Source of the DNA: Rhynchopus euleeides
Lineage: Eukaryota; Euglenozoa; Diplonemea; Diplonemida; Diplonemidae
Assembly (NCBI GenBank): GCA_963210315.1
Contig: OY723269.1
Coordinates: forward strand, 372,001 to 436,000
DNA length: 64,000 bases
Direction of reading: 5' to 3'
In this document: positions 41,604-52,480 of the stretch, one piece after another
Position numbering within the stretch: position 1 is the stretch's first letter
How the letters are laid out: each line of letters begins with the position of its first letter
The notes under the pieces: generated by a model
Seen by the model: only the letters and a program-made list of their open reading frames with translations
Databases searched by the model: none
What the model was told of the DNA's origin: nothing
Program-made: the position numbers and the translations under genes

Positions 41604-44456
41604 TCAGGCAGACTCCACCCTGTCAACACACGTCCACTGGAACCTGAACCCGTACGGGGAACCCTGGCCATCCTCCACACCGCGGGAGCTCTCGAAGCGG
41701 ACGTAGCCGACCTGCTCCTTGAAGTCCGAGGTGTCGATGGTGCGTGCGGTGAAGTCGAGCCCGCCACGCGACACCCGCACACCGTCCTCCTTTGCGAAGG
41801 TGAGGTACTCCGCGTGCCAGGCCAGGCTGAAGCTGCTGAAGGTGTAGACTGCGTACTGGTTTGCCGGGCACTCGATCTTCCAGCACGTGGTCGCCACGCT
41901 GTACCACGCCACCTCGTTGCTGGCCGGGGCGAGGCACGGCGCAGGCGGGGCGGGCGGGGCGCACGCACACCCGGTGCAGTCGCACCCGAAGACGGCAAGT
42001 GTGGCGCAGTCGTACAGGTCGAACGACGACTTGATGGCCCAGTCGCAGCTCGACCCGAGGCACCCGGACAGCGAGCACTGCGGGTTCGGGTTCGGGGTGA
42101 TCTCCGGGAACGGGACCGGGGCGGGGACACCCGTCACAGGGGGCGTGTAGCTGTCGTCGCAGCTCCACTTGAGCAGGAACCCGCCCGCCGTCACAGACTC
42201 GTCCGAGGTGAACTTGATGATCGCGTGCTTCCGGAAGTACATCACCTCAGGCAGCTCCGTCTCGTTGCTCTGCGAGTAGTTCCCGCTCAGGACGCGCTTG
42301 TAGGGGCTGCGGTCCGTGAAGCGGATGGTGTCGAACCCCTGCTCCAGGTCGACAAACTGCGGCTCCACCTTGACCCACCTGCGGCACGACAGCATCCAGC
42401 AGCGCTCCGTGCTTGCCGGGTACCCCGCCTCGGGGAGGTACGCCAGCTCGCCCGACCGACGGCGCCAGTTCGCCCGCAGCACGTTGTTGTAGCAGTTGTC
42501 CTCAGACGGGCGGAAGTGGGTCCGGCGGGCCGGGCAGTGCGACACACGCCTGCTGGTCTCCACCTCCGGCTGCGACACCTGCGGGGCCGTGCACGTGTAG
42601 TTGAAGTTCATCGGGAGCTCACCGTTCAGGCGCACCACAACAAACGACACAAAAACGTCCCCGTGCAGCTGCCTGTCCTTCTCGATGTAGCCGTAGTTGC
42701 TCATCATCACCTTCGACTTCACCTCCGTCACGTTGATGTAGTTCCGGTAGTACACAGCGTCCGCAGTGATCCAGTTCGCGTTCACAGTCACCAGCCCGTC
42801 ACACTTGATCTCCCAGCACGCGTTGATGGCGATGTCCGACCCGTTCCCGGAGGCAAGAAACGAGTCGCCCCCACCCGCCCCCTGCAGGGTCTTCGTCTCC
42901 GTCCCCGCCGGGCAGAGCACCCGGTCCACCACCTCCGGGATCGACTCGTGCGACGCGGGGGTCCCCTCGCACGGGATGCGCGCAACGAGGTTCTGGTCAA
43001 ACGCCCGCAGGGGGGACAGCAGGTTCCGGTGCGCCGACTCCACCAGGAACGCCTTGACGGACGCGGGGGTGGCCTGCGGGCGCTCCGTCAGGTACACCGC
43101 CGCAATGGCAGACACGTGCGGGGCCGCCATCGACGTCCCGCTCCTGTACCGGTAAGAGGTCGCGTTCTTGTTGTCCGCAGACCACACCTCGTACCCCGGG
43201 GCGTACAGCGTCACGCACTTCCCGTAGCTCGACCACTGCGGGTTGTAGTTCACGTCGTGCAGCCCCACCGTGATGGACGACGCCGCCCCGGACGGGGAGT
43301 ACTCGCACGACGGCTCGTCACCGTTCCCGGCGGCAGACACGACCACAACGTCCGCAAGGGTTGCCGCGTTCACAGCGTCGTTCAGCAGTGTCGACCCCGG
43401 GAACTGGATCGACATGTTGATCACACCGCGCCTCCCGCGCTGCTTCGTCGCCTCCACAACGTACTGGATCGCCTCCACAACCGACTGCTTGTTGGTGTTC
43501 CCGTCACGCGCAATCCGCACAGCCACCACGGTGGCCGACTTCGCCACACCGTTCACCTTCCCGGCGATGGTGGCGGCAATGTGGGTCCCGTGCCCGCTGT
43601 CGTCCGCGAGCAGGTTGTCGACCAGGTTGGCGCCCCAGTGGCAGTTGTTGTCGAACTCCTCGTGCTCGCACATGATCCCCGTGTCCAGGATGTACACGTC
43701 CACCCCCTGCCCCCACGTCTTGTCGTGCGCGTACGTGCTGTTGTCAGGGTCACGCACGTCCCCCGTCATCGCTGCAAGCCCGAAAGTCACACCCTCCGTC
43801 TGCGTGTCCGGGCACTCGAACTTCACACGGCTCACCGGCACCTTCATCTCCACCGGCGCCGCCTCGACCGTCAGCCTCCCCCCTGCGAAGGCCTGCAGCA
43901 GGGCCGCCTCATCCGCCGTCAGGCTCAGCTTCCCGCGGAACGCCCCGAGGTCTGCGTCGTACTGCAGGCTGTCCTCGGCGAAGTCGATCCCCTGCCACCA
44001 CGCCCACCGCTTGAAGAGCCTGAACCCCGCGCACCTCCACGACCACCTCGCGCAGTCCTCCGCCCCCTCGACCACCAGCGTCACCCAGTACGGCTTCGCC
44101 TCCTCTGCAGGCGACCCCTCGCCCCAGTTCTGGTGGCGGCTCCACCAGCTCTCGCTCGGCCCGTGCCCCTGCAGCCGCCCCTCGTCGTTCGTCTCCAGGT
44201 AGTCCACGCACTCCTGCTGCTGCGCCATCGCCACCTGCCCCTCCGTCAGCTTCAGCGCAATGGCCCGGAAGCCCTTGAACGAGATCACCCCGCTCGACTT
44301 CGGCCCCGGGTTGATCACCCCCTGCTGCAGGGCCCACAGCTTTGTGGCCTGCAGGTCCTCCTCCGTGCATGTCTTCTTCAGCACCGCGAGGTGCGACCCC
44401 TCAGACATCCCTGCAGACAGGAGGCATAGCGCCCCAACAGCGAGGAGTGACTGCAT
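41604..44456 (-). CDS. Secreted subtilisin-like serine protease with CUB-like domains, copy 1
   Basis: 950 residues from MQSLLAVGALCLLSAG, a good signal peptide. An N-terminal propeptide region runs to about 205. The S8 catalytic domain (about 215-470) is proteinase K-like, with Asp258 in VYILDTGI, His289 in DDSGHGTHIAATIAG, Asn378 in VVSAAGNGD and Ser442 in RSGTSMAAPHVSA, all present. The C-terminal half has three Cys-rich, beta-rich CUB-like segments, each with a CW(E/M/K)(I/L)xC start; an example end is IKFTSDESVTAGGFLLKW. A short linker with CGCDCTGCACAPP-like Cys and Pro clusters precedes the last. It would cleave proteins outside the cell or in the secretory pathway; substrate unknown. 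Confidence 0.93.
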   Translation of the reverse strand: MQSLLAVGALCLLSAGMSEGSHLAVLKKTCTEEDLQATKLWALQQGVINPGPKSSGVISFKGFRAIALKLTEGQVAMAQQQECVDYLETNDEGRLQGHGPSESWWSRHQNWGEGSPAEEAKPYWVTLVVEGAEDCARWSWRCAGFRLFKRWAWWQGIDFAEDSLQYDADLGAFRGKLSLTADEAALLQAFAGGRLTVEAAPVEMKVPVSRVKFECPDTQTEGVTFGLAAMTGDVRDPDNSTYAHDKTWGQGVDVYILDTGIMCEHEEFDNNCHWGANLVDNLLADDSGHGTHIAATIAGKVNGVAKSATVVAVRIARDGNTNKQSVVEAIQYVVEATKQRGRRGVINMSIQFPGSTLLNDAVNAATLADVVVVSAAGNGDEPSCEYSPSGAASSITVGLHDVNYNPQWSSYGKCVTLYAPGYEVWSADNKNATSYRYRSGTSMAAPHVSAIAAVYLTERPQATPASVKAFLVESAHRNLLSPLRAFDQNLVARIPCEGTPASHESIPEVVDRVLCPAGTETKTLQGAGGGDSFLASGNGSDIAINACWEIKCDGLVTVNANWITADAVYYRNYINVTEVKSKVMMSNYGYIEKDRQLHGDVFVSFVVVRLNGELPMNFNYTCTAPQVSQPEVETSRRVSHCPARRTHFRPSEDNCYNNVLRANWRRRSGELAYLPEAGYPASTERCWMLSCRRWVKVEPQFVDLEQGFDTIRFTDRSPYKRVLSGNYSQSNETELPEVMYFRKHAIIKFTSDESVTAGGFLLKWSCDDSYTPPVTGVPAPVPFPEITPNPNPQCSLSGCLGSSCDWAIKSSFDLYDCATLAVFGCDCTGCACAPPAPPAPCLAPASNEVAWYSVATTCWKIECPANQYAVYTFSSFSLAWHAEYLTFAKEDGVRVSRGGLDFTARTIDTSDFKEQVGYVRFESSRGVEDGQGSPYGFRFQWTCVDRVESA

Positions 44457-46839
44457 CGTGTGGTATCTGCTCGGTGTATGTGTGTGGTGCGATGTGGCGC
44501 TGGGTGGTGTTTGTTCCGATCGCCCCCCTTCCAACCTTGCAAGAAAACTGTTGATGCAAGTGGTAGAAAAACAAGCACGCACAGGGAAGCCGTCTTCTCT
44601 CTAGTCATTCCTTGACTCCCTAGTCACACCGAAGGTGCTTGAAGACAAGTTTACTGAATGTGGTGTGGTTCAATCAGAACTAGCAGGGCGGACCCATGTC
44701 ACTGGAGCATGGTGGCAGTCCACCGGACACAGCGACAGCAGCGCCGCTCCGGCTCCCCTGGATGTCGTGTGTGTATTGTATCTGTCGATGTGGTGCAATC
44801 CCGTCATACACACACAGCGCTGACCTGACTTACCCCAGGCAGGAGGCACTGCAACAACACAACGGCCAGGGTACGGGCCCTGGCTCACAGGCAACGTCGG
44901 TCGGCAGTGCAGGGGTTCGGAGCAGGGTGGGGTGGTGTCTGGGTGACGCGTCCGCGTGAATCCCGCTGTCTTGCATACAGGGGTGTGTGTGAAAGCATAA
45001 AGTGAGTTGGACAAGAGAGAGAGAGAGAGAGGGGGGGCGGAGGGGAGAGAGCGGCCGTGCATATGTGTGCCGTGTGGCACACATGCACAGGCAGACAGAG
45101 GCGGAGGCGGGGGGCTGAAAGCGGCGAGAAGGGTAAAAGGGAAGAGGGGCGGCCGTCATCTGCATGGATGCATGCCCTCTTCCCGCACCCCATCGCAAGC
45201 ACGCCCCCGACAGGTTCCGTGTGTTCGGTAGGGACAGGGGAAAAGGTGGACACTGGCCGATCGTGATCCTGGTCGGTGCCAAAACCGCACACACAGAAGG
45301 GGGCTGCAGCACCGTCAGGCCCAGTCACTTTTCAGAGCCTCCTCCCCTTTCTTCTTCCCCTCCGTTCTTCGAGAACATACACGCACTCAGTTGGACGAGG
45401 GAACGGCTGTACGCACAAAGAGGCACACACGGGCCAGCGCTGTTCTTATTGCTCAAGAGACAGCTATGGGGGGGGGCTTCGTTCAGTAGTGCAGAAAAGC
45501 GAGTCGCCTCACAAAAAGGGGGACAAAACTGACACAGTTTGACACAGAGCAAAGGCACCCATGGGGTTTCTTTTGATTTCAAGTGCATCAGCTTCCGATC
45601 TGAATGACGATTGACAGCGCGCGAAAACATGCACGTGTGAGCATGGTGAGCCCTGAGCATCCTCACCCCATTTGACAGGGGCCAGGGCGACTGGTCACCC
45701 TTCATCCACCTTCATTTGTGAAGGCAGCTGCACAACAAACACAAACAACGGTGGGATGGAAATAGCCGTGGACAAGAACATCGATGGGATATGATGAGTG
45801 TTGTTGCATTTAGAAGAGTGCGGGTGGCTTTTTACCCCACCGATATTTATTGGCATGCACTGTGCCAGGGATACTTGAGTTGCTGCTGACATTTTTTTTC
45901 AAGGTATCCCTGATTAGAGGCACCTTTGCAGAAGACACGGCACAGGAGCGCGCAGCATCTGCTGGGACACACACAGAGCGCAAAGAGGGCAGTGGTGCAG
46001 AGAAGGGGAAGGTTCATTGGGAACATCCCCTCAACTCTGGCAAGGGGTATAGAGAGAAGCAATTGTGAATCAAGGCCAAGAAATACAGGTCAAATACGGT
46101 TCTCCTGCTGCACTGGGTACTTTGGTGAAAGTGTGCATGTGGAACCGATCGCAGAACTGTGACACTACGCTTTGATCTAAACGGTTGCTTCCGATATTTT
46201 TTTTTGACGCTTCGACACTCAGACACCTGCTCTCGGTTGGTGTCGTGAGTGAGGAGCACAAGGGCATGAAAACAGCGCGTGAAACAGTCCACCCACATTG
46301 AAGTGTGCTGAAGAAGAAAGGACAAGGTCTGAAGGTTCACAAAGTAAATAAGAGACAGTCAGAAACTAAGATCAGGGCAGAAAGAGGCACAGAGACCGGA
46401 GCCGCCATATACGTGTTGAGCACTGGTCAGCCAGTCAAACCAAACATCAAGCGAGGCTGCTAGGCCTGGCCGCAACAACACACTGGCATCTATGGGAAGA
46501 AGTCTCTGTGCCGAGGCACGGCAAGCCACACGAGTACTAACACAGGAAGAAACGGCACCACACATGGCTCGATCCCTCACCGAAGCAAGATGAGCACGTG
46601 TGGCCAACACGACACCGACGTATCTTTGGCGGCAAGAGCGAGGCCATGTGGTGGCCTGCCGTCGCCTGAAGGTCGGTAGGCATATGTAACAAGAGGCAAA
46701 AGAGGCCCTCAGCTCAAGTGCAGGAAAGGAGCACCCAACAGGCATAGGTGGTCACTGGCATCGCTTGGCACAGAGCGAGGCCCCCAATGAATGCGAAGGG
46801 CCTGGGTCAGGTGTGGGACCCCACACCACCCTATCCACC
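44457..46839. other. Intergenic, nothing coding recognised
   Basis: Contains the diverged partner (44990-45420) of the block at 40850-41330. The rest, including a region near 46100-46400, has only short unremarkable frames. Presumed 5' flank of the protease gene and 3' flank of the lipoxygenase-like fragment. Confidence 0.45.
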
Positions 46840-47627
46840 TCACAGGTTGACGCACGACCGGATCGTGTCGACATCGAGTCCCACATGCAGGAATGTGCGC
46901 CTCTCGCGCTCCAGCAGCTCCTTCAGCTTCGGGTGGATGTTGCTGTCCTCGTCCTTCATCAGGTAGCCGTACTTCACGTTCACCAGTGCGTAGGTGACGC
47001 GGCGGTGGTCACGCACAGCCTCCTCGCTGACCGCTCCGGTGGGGTCCACAAGTGGGTCCTTCAGCAGGCCCAGTGTTGCGAACTGAGGGTCGCCCCCCAT
47101 GTCGTACTGCGCGTCGTTCACGTATGTGTGGCGGAATGTGGCGTGCAGGATGAAGTATGCGCACATCTGCTTCAGGTTGGCCAGGTTCTGCGCACGGTTG
47201 TCATCTGTGATGGCCTCGTCTGCCGTGACGGGGGACAGTGCCACGCGCGTCCCCTCCACCGCTGGGTGCGGGCTGCTCCGCTTGTTCACCTCGTTGAGGT
47301 CCTGCCAGCCGGCCTGCGAGACGTCAACGTAGGGCACGGCGTTCGCAACAAGCTCGTCGCTCATCAGCTTGATCTCCTGCCACTGCGCCTCGATGTCTGC
47401 CGCGTGCTCCTCGAAGAAGAAGTTGACGTACTCCGTCACCACATCCCAGTACAGCGCCTGCTGGTATGCGAAGCGGTGGGACTTGCTCACGGACTCACGC
47501 GGCTTCCAGTCGTGCCAGTTCATCGTCCCCGCGTGTGCGTGCACAGCCTCCGCCACCGCCACAGGCGTCACTGCCGAGTGCTTCACCACCAACCCGGTGG
47601 GGGCCGTCAGGATCTTGTCGGCAAGAC
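46840..47627 (-). pseudogene. Lipoxygenase-like C-terminal fragment
   Basis: About 260 residues of open frame without a proper start. FRHTYVNDAQYDMGG matches the HxxxN metal-ligand motif of lipoxygenases (HAAVNFGQY type). ALYWDVVTEYVNFFFEEHAADIEAQ resembles the helix before it, and the end FLHVGLDVDTIRSCVNL resembles the family's C-terminus, although the last residue is Leu rather than the usual Ile. Upstream parts, including the HxxxxH metal site, are absent: the frame meets a TGA at 47629-47631, precisely at the edge of the ankyrin module. Either a truncated gene or a last exon whose upstream exons are beyond the module. Confidence 0.55.
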
Positions 47628-50397
47628 CTCAACTCCTGTGATGGGGGAGGCTAGTGGTGTGCGGAGCACGTTTGGCTGTAGTGAAGTGACATTTTCTGCT
47701 CACAAGTTGGCGTAAAAATACAAATGGCGACTTTCGCCCCCAAACTCGCCATCGGGAGAACTCCGGTGGCCACCCTCTGCCCAAATAACTCCACCCCCCC
47801 GGGAATTTTGGGCACCGGGACCCCCAAATACTGACATCATACGGGGGCCCCGTTACCTCAATCCGTTTTCTTGCCGGCGATCGGTTCATTTTTGTTGGCA
47901 CACATACACACCACACACCTCATCAGGCCAAAGAAAGGTGCACCACGAAGGCGCAGCGAGGCAGGGGTGCAACAAAACGCCGGCGACCCACAGCTAGGAC
48001 GGGTCACTATGTTTGATTGCACGACAGGGAGATGCGGAGCTGGGAGAGCGCCAGATCACTGGTCAGAAGCTGATTTCTGACGCAGAAACCTAAGCCTTGG
48101 CCCAGTTTTTCTCCGAGTTCACAGGGCCACGTGGGACAGGGTCAGGAGGGCGGTGACCCGCTCACCACTCGCTGAAGACCCCTTCAGAAAGTGTGGAGGA
48201 AAAGGGGCGCTAAGGCGATTCGATTCCCGGCTTCAGCCACTGGTCGAGGGTGCAGCCCGCTCGCTGGAACGCGTCTCGCACTGAGTCAGGATGCTCCTAA
48301 TTGATGATGGCTGCGGCTTGTCCTTCCGTGTTGAGGATGCGCCAGCATGTCAATTATGAGCTGCTACAGAACACAGCGTCACGCTGTTGTTGTTCCCCTT
48401 GTGCTCGTCCCTCCATGATAAGGCTGCGCAATGCGTCAGCATGTCCGTTCTGAACCCGCAGTATAGCACGGCGTCGCACCGTCGTTCTCGGCCTTGTTCA
48501 CATCAGCTTGTCCTTCCCTGATGAGAATGTGCAATGCGTCAGCATGTCCGTTCTGACCCGCAATAGAACACGGCGTCACACCGTCGTCCCTGGCCTTGTT
48601 CACATCAGCTTGTCCTTCCGTGATGAGGATGCGCAATGCGTCAGCATGTCCCTTCTGAGCCGCAACAAAACACGGCGTCTCACCGTCGTCCATGGCCTTG
48701 TTAACGTCAGCTTGTCCTTCCGTGATGAGAATGCGCAATGCGTCAGCATGTCCGTTCTGAGCCGCAATATAACACGGCGTCGCACCGTCGTCCATGGCCT
48801 TCTTCACATCAGCTTGCCCTTCCGTGATGAGGATGCGCAATGCGTCAGCATGTCCCTTCTGAGCCGCAACAAAACACGGCGTCTCACCGTCGTCCATGGC
48901 CTTGTTAACGTCAGCTTGTCCTTCCGTGATGAGAATGCGCAATGCGTCAGCATGTCCGTTCTGAGCCGCAATATAACACGGCGTCGCACCGTCGTCCATG
49001 GCCTTCTTCACATCAGCTTGCCCTTCCGTGATGAGGATGCGCAATGCGTCAGCATGTCCGTTCTGAGCCGCAATGTAACACGGCGTCGCACCGTTGTCCA
49101 TAGCCTTGTTGACATCAGCTTGTCCTTCCGTGATGAGGATGCGCAATGCGTCAGCATGTCCGTTCGCAGCCGCAATATAACACGGCGTCTCACCGTCGTC
49201 CATGGCCTTGTTAACGTCAGCTTGTCCTTCCCTGATGAGGATGCGCAATGCGTCAGCATGTCCGCTCTGACCCGCAATAAAACACGGCGTCGCACCGTCG
49301 TCCATGGCCTTGTTAACATCAGTTTGTCCTTCCCTGATGAGGATGCGCAATGCGTCAGCATGTCCGTTCTGAGCCGCAATGTAACACGGCGTCGCACCGT
49401 TGTCCATAGCCTTGTTGACATCAGCTTGTCCTTCCGTGATGAGGATGCGCAATGCGTCAGCATGTCCGTTCGCAGCCGCAATAAAACACGGCGTCGCACC
49501 GTCGTCCATGGCCTTGTTAACGTCAGCTTGTCCTTCCGTGATGAGGATGCGCAATGCGTCAGCATGTCCGCTCTGACCCGCAATATAACACGGTGTCGCA
49601 CCGTCGTCCATGGCCTTGTTAACGTCAGCTTGTCCTTCCGTGATGAGGATGCGCAATGCGTCAGCATGTCCGTTCTCAGCCGCAATAAAACACGGCGTCG
49701 CACCGTCGTCCATGGCCTTGTTAACATCAGTTTGTCCTTCCGTGATGAGGATGCGCAATGCGTCAGCATGTCCGGTCTGAGCCGCAATGTAACACGGCGT
49801 CGCACCGGTGTCCATAGCCTTGTTAACATCAGCTTGTCCTTCCGTGATGAGGATGCGCAATGCGTCAGCATGTCCGTTCTGAGCCGCAATGTAACACGGC
49901 GTCGCACCGTTGTCCATAGCCTTGTTGACATCAGCTTGTCCTTCCCTGATGAGGATGCGCACTGCGTCAGCATGTCCGTTCGCAGCCGCAATAAAACACG
50001 GTGTCGCACCGTCGTCCATGGCCTTGTTAACGTCAGCTTGTCCTTCCGTGATGAGGATGCGCAATGCGTCAGCATGTCCGTTCTGAGCCGCAACATAACA
50101 TGGCGTCATGCCGTTGTCCCTGGCCTTGTTAACATCAGCTTGTCCTTCCGTGATGAGGATGCGCAGTGCGTCAGCATCTCCTTTCTGGGCCGCAATATAC
50201 CATGGCATCGCACTGTCGCCATTCACGGCCTTGTTAACATCAGCTTGTCCTTCCGTGATGAGAATGCGCACTGCGTCAGCGCGTCTGTTCTGAACCGCAA
50301 CAAATCACGGCGTCGCACTGTTATGTTGTGCAATTCCGTGTGTGTGCGAAGTGGGAAGCCTGTGAAAGGGAGCTGGAGAACACCCTGGTGCGTGATG
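47626..50397. repeat. Ankyrin-array module B, uninterrupted
   Basis: The continuous counterpart of module A. It contains the empty site CTCACAAGTTGGCG at 47700-47713 and a longer ankyrin array. Both outer edges, next to ACCTCAACTCC and GCGTGATG, are where homology with module A stops. Confidence 0.85.
48436..50208 (-). CDS. Ankyrin array protein, about 17 identical-length repeats
   Basis: 590 residues from the first ATG (MPWYIAAQKG). Every unit is exactly 34 residues/102 bp, consensus (M/R)D(D/N)GATPCYIAAQNGH, ADALRILITEGQADVNKA, with changes clustered at a few positions (AAQNGH/AANGH/GQSGH). Near-identity of units points to unequal crossing-over or conversion. Upstream, the in-frame TGA at the first unit's Cys codon is the same as in modules A and C. 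Near 48456 an extra base (CTGAACCCGC instead of CTGACCCGC) shifts the frame, ending the protein one unit early. Ankyrin units would bind proteins; translation is unproven. Confidence 0.5.
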   Translation of the reverse strand: MPWYIAAQKGDADALRILITEGQADVNKARDNGMTPCYVAAQNGHADALRILITEGQADVNKAMDDGATPCFIAAANGHADAVRILIREGQADVNKAMDNGATPCYIAAQNGHADALRILITEGQADVNKAMDTGATPCYIAAQTGHADALRILITEGQTDVNKAMDDGATPCFIAAENGHADALRILITEGQADVNKAMDDGATPCYIAGQSGHADALRILITEGQADVNKAMDDGATPCFIAAANGHADALRILITEGQADVNKAMDNGATPCYIAAQNGHADALRILIREGQTDVNKAMDDGATPCFIAGQSGHADALRILIREGQADVNKAMDDGETPCYIAAANGHADALRILITEGQADVNKAMDNGATPCYIAAQNGHADALRILITEGQADVKKAMDDGATPCYIAAQNGHADALRILITEGQADVNKAMDDGETPCFVAAQKGHADALRILITEGQADVKKAMDDGATPCYIAAQNGHADALRILITEGQADVNKAMDDGETPCFVAAQKGHADALRILITEGQADVNKARDDGVTPCSIAGQNGHADALHILIREGQADVNKAENDGATPCYTAGSERTC

Positions 50398-50850
50398 CAC
50401 GGGCCGTGTGGGTGTGGTTGCGGAACAGGCTGGTCGCTAACTTTCTGAATTCCGAGATCCCGTGGGATGATGGTCAGTCGTGGGGGGGGGGGGGGGGTGG
50501 AAGTGGTGGCCATGCAGAAAATGTGGTTCGTACGCGATCGCGCGCCCACGATCCAGGCCTGTCGCTAACTTTTTCGATTTTAGAGATTAGGTGGGCGGAC
50601 GCTCCTGTTTTGGGGGAGGTCAGGGGTACATTGTGACTTAACTTTCCCGTCGGTGGACCACTAGGCACGGTGTGAGGCGCTGGGTTCCTTCCGCGGTTCC
50701 TCTCCCGCTCGCGCCATCCTCGGGTGCCGGAGGAAACCAAAAAATGGCTTTCGGTACCATGATTCGACGCTACCCCCTGATATGCCACGGCCGTCGAAGC
50801 GCAAGGGCTCGGTTACTATATACTAGCCGGGCACACGCTACATGGTCCAC
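50398..50850. other. Intergenic repeat-derived sequence
   Basis: About 50690-50860 is homologous, in inverted orientation, to about 30630-30770 (GATATGCCAC, GCGCAAGG and CCGGGCACACGC are shared). Otherwise nothing recognised. Confidence 0.5.
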
Positions 50851-51080
50851 AGGGGGGTCTGGGGGGCAGAGCCCCCCAGCCGCCGGAGGCCACGGTCGCG
50901 GACATCTGTTCATTGTGGCGACAGATTCTGTGTGAGTTGGCTGGGTCCTCCTGAGGCTACTGGAGTGGTTGGATTCCCTGACCTGATGGGAATCGAATGA
51001 CTTGAGTACGAGACATACGCCACAGGGGGGTCTGGGGGGCGGAGCCCCCCAGCCGCCGGAGGCCACGGTAGTGAGCATCT
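50851..51080 (+). repeat. Paired-hairpin module 3
   Basis: Units at 50851-50908 and 51022-51080. The spacer carries GAGTTGGCTGGGTCCTC and CTTGAGTACGAGACATACG like the other modules. Confidence 0.85.
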
Positions 51081-52070
51081 GTTTCTGCAAAACCATACTC
51101 TTTGACCCTGGGAATGGTGGGTGAATGAGGTGGTAGTGTGTGTTTCATCCCATCATTCCACCATCGGTGGAATGATGATGGAATGATGAAATATCTAGGG
51201 GGGGGACGCCCAGAATGAGTGGAATGATGAATGATGGTTAGCGACCAGCCTGGTTGCGGAAGAGGGTGGGGTAGGGGGGTCACTGCACCTACAAAAGCGT
51301 GTACATTGATGGTGTGGCTGAACCCTAAAAAATAGTAAAAAAAAGGTAGTTTGAAGGTAGTTCTGGGGTAGTGAAAAATGGCCTGGGGCCAGGCTTGCTC
51401 CGTATTCCTTGAAAAATAGCCAAAATCCCGGAAATGTATTCCTGCTTTTTTCTAAGGATTTACACCCCCAGGGGGTGAGAGGGGAGTAGCGAGGGGTGAT
51501 TAAGAGACCCTTGTCACGCAGGCGGAGCCCCGCTCTCGGCCTCATCCCTGCCTTGTTTGCTGCCCCAGCCACCCACCCGACGGTAGGGTGTGGACATGAG
51601 ATGCATGAGGGGAGAATCACACCCAGGCTTGGTCGGGCAGACAGTTGCGAATTTTCAGCGGAAGAGGATGTGGATGTCCCGCGATTGGAAGGTTGGGCTC
51701 AGGACGCTCCTGCAATACATCGCTTGCAACAGAGCGAGGCAGTGAATCGGGCCACTTTAGGTGTGCGTGGAAGGAGGCTGTTGTTCTCTGAGGACCACAG
51801 GCTACGGCTGGGTACGCGGTGCGCCTCTGCATGCTGTGAACCAACCAGCGTGGTGTGCACGGTTCGATCGGTTTCCTCAGAGGACCACTCGCCACATTCT
51901 GCTGTATGGCACAGCTTCCTGGTGGCGCCGGGCACAAGCGGGATGACCTGCTCGTGCGCCCATCTTCTGTGGTGCCCACCGACATCAGCAGGGGTGCTAG
52001 GTGGTCACCGAACACCCCCAACTCCCGCCAGCCCAACCACTCGCACTGCAGGCCTTAGTACCCAGTATAA
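51081..52070. other. Intergenic, nothing coding recognised
   Basis: Contains a short self-complementary stretch (ATCATTCCACC/GGTGGAATGAT, near 51155-51185). Open frames are short. Confidence 0.4.
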
Positions 52071-52150
52071 CCCTTGTAATTGTCCGTCCCCCGAGGAGGC
52101 CCCGAGGCGGACAATTACACGGGGTTTGGGGGGGCGGACAATTACAAGGG
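52071..52150. repeat. CCCTTGTAATTGTCCG inverted-repeat element 1
   Basis: 80 bp bounded by CCCTTGTAATTGTCCG and its complement, with an extra inner CGGACAATTACACGGGG. The related unit is at 53140-53220; both are followed by GGAGG(G)TAGGTAC. Confidence 0.85.
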
Positions 52151-52256
52151 GGAGGGTAGGTACATACGGAAAACCGCACGTGCCGTTTTTTCAGTTGAAA
52201 ATTATTGCGGACGGCCACCCACCCAGGACTTGGTCACTCGACGGGCACACGCTACA

Positions 52257-52480
52257 TGGGGGGTCTGGGGGGCGGAGCCCCACAGCCGCCGGAGGCCACG
52301 GTAGTGAACATCTGTTCATTGTGGTCGTACAGATTCTGTGTGAATTGGCTGCGTCCTCCTGAGGTTACTACGAGTGGTTGGATTCCCTGACCGTATGAGA
52401 TCGGAGTACGAGACGCACACTACAGGGGGGTCTGGGGGCGGAGCCCCCCAGCCGCCGGAGGCCACGGTAGTGAGCATCTG
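52257..52480 (+). repeat. Paired-hairpin module 4
   Basis: Units at 52257-52314 (one stem mismatch, CCCCACAG) and 52421-52480 (one G shorter). The spacer is conserved. Confidence 0.85.

Larger units (their letters stand above)
35259..44089. repeat. Segmental duplication, copy 1
   Basis: Corresponds to 55171-64000 with an offset of 19,910-19,912. The first 250 bp differ at about ten places and by small indels. Beyond 35510 I noticed only one length change, in a C run at the element's right end. The translated genes inside are identical. It extends past the window in copy 2. Confidence 0.93.

Noticed and set aside
41460..44429. 989-codon plus-strand frame opposite the protease
   Set aside because: Arg/His/Val-rich product typical of the antisense of GC-rich coding DNA. 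The protease catalytic residues lie on the minus strand.
48436..50271. CRISPR array
   Set aside because: Units are 102 bp, contiguous, without unique spacers, and encode ankyrin repeats in a eukaryote.
48508..50448. 646-codon plus-strand frame across the ankyrin array
   Set aside because: It is the mirror of a 102-bp repeat whose minus strand has a clear ankyrin consensus. The period is a multiple of three, so stop-free antisense frames are expected.
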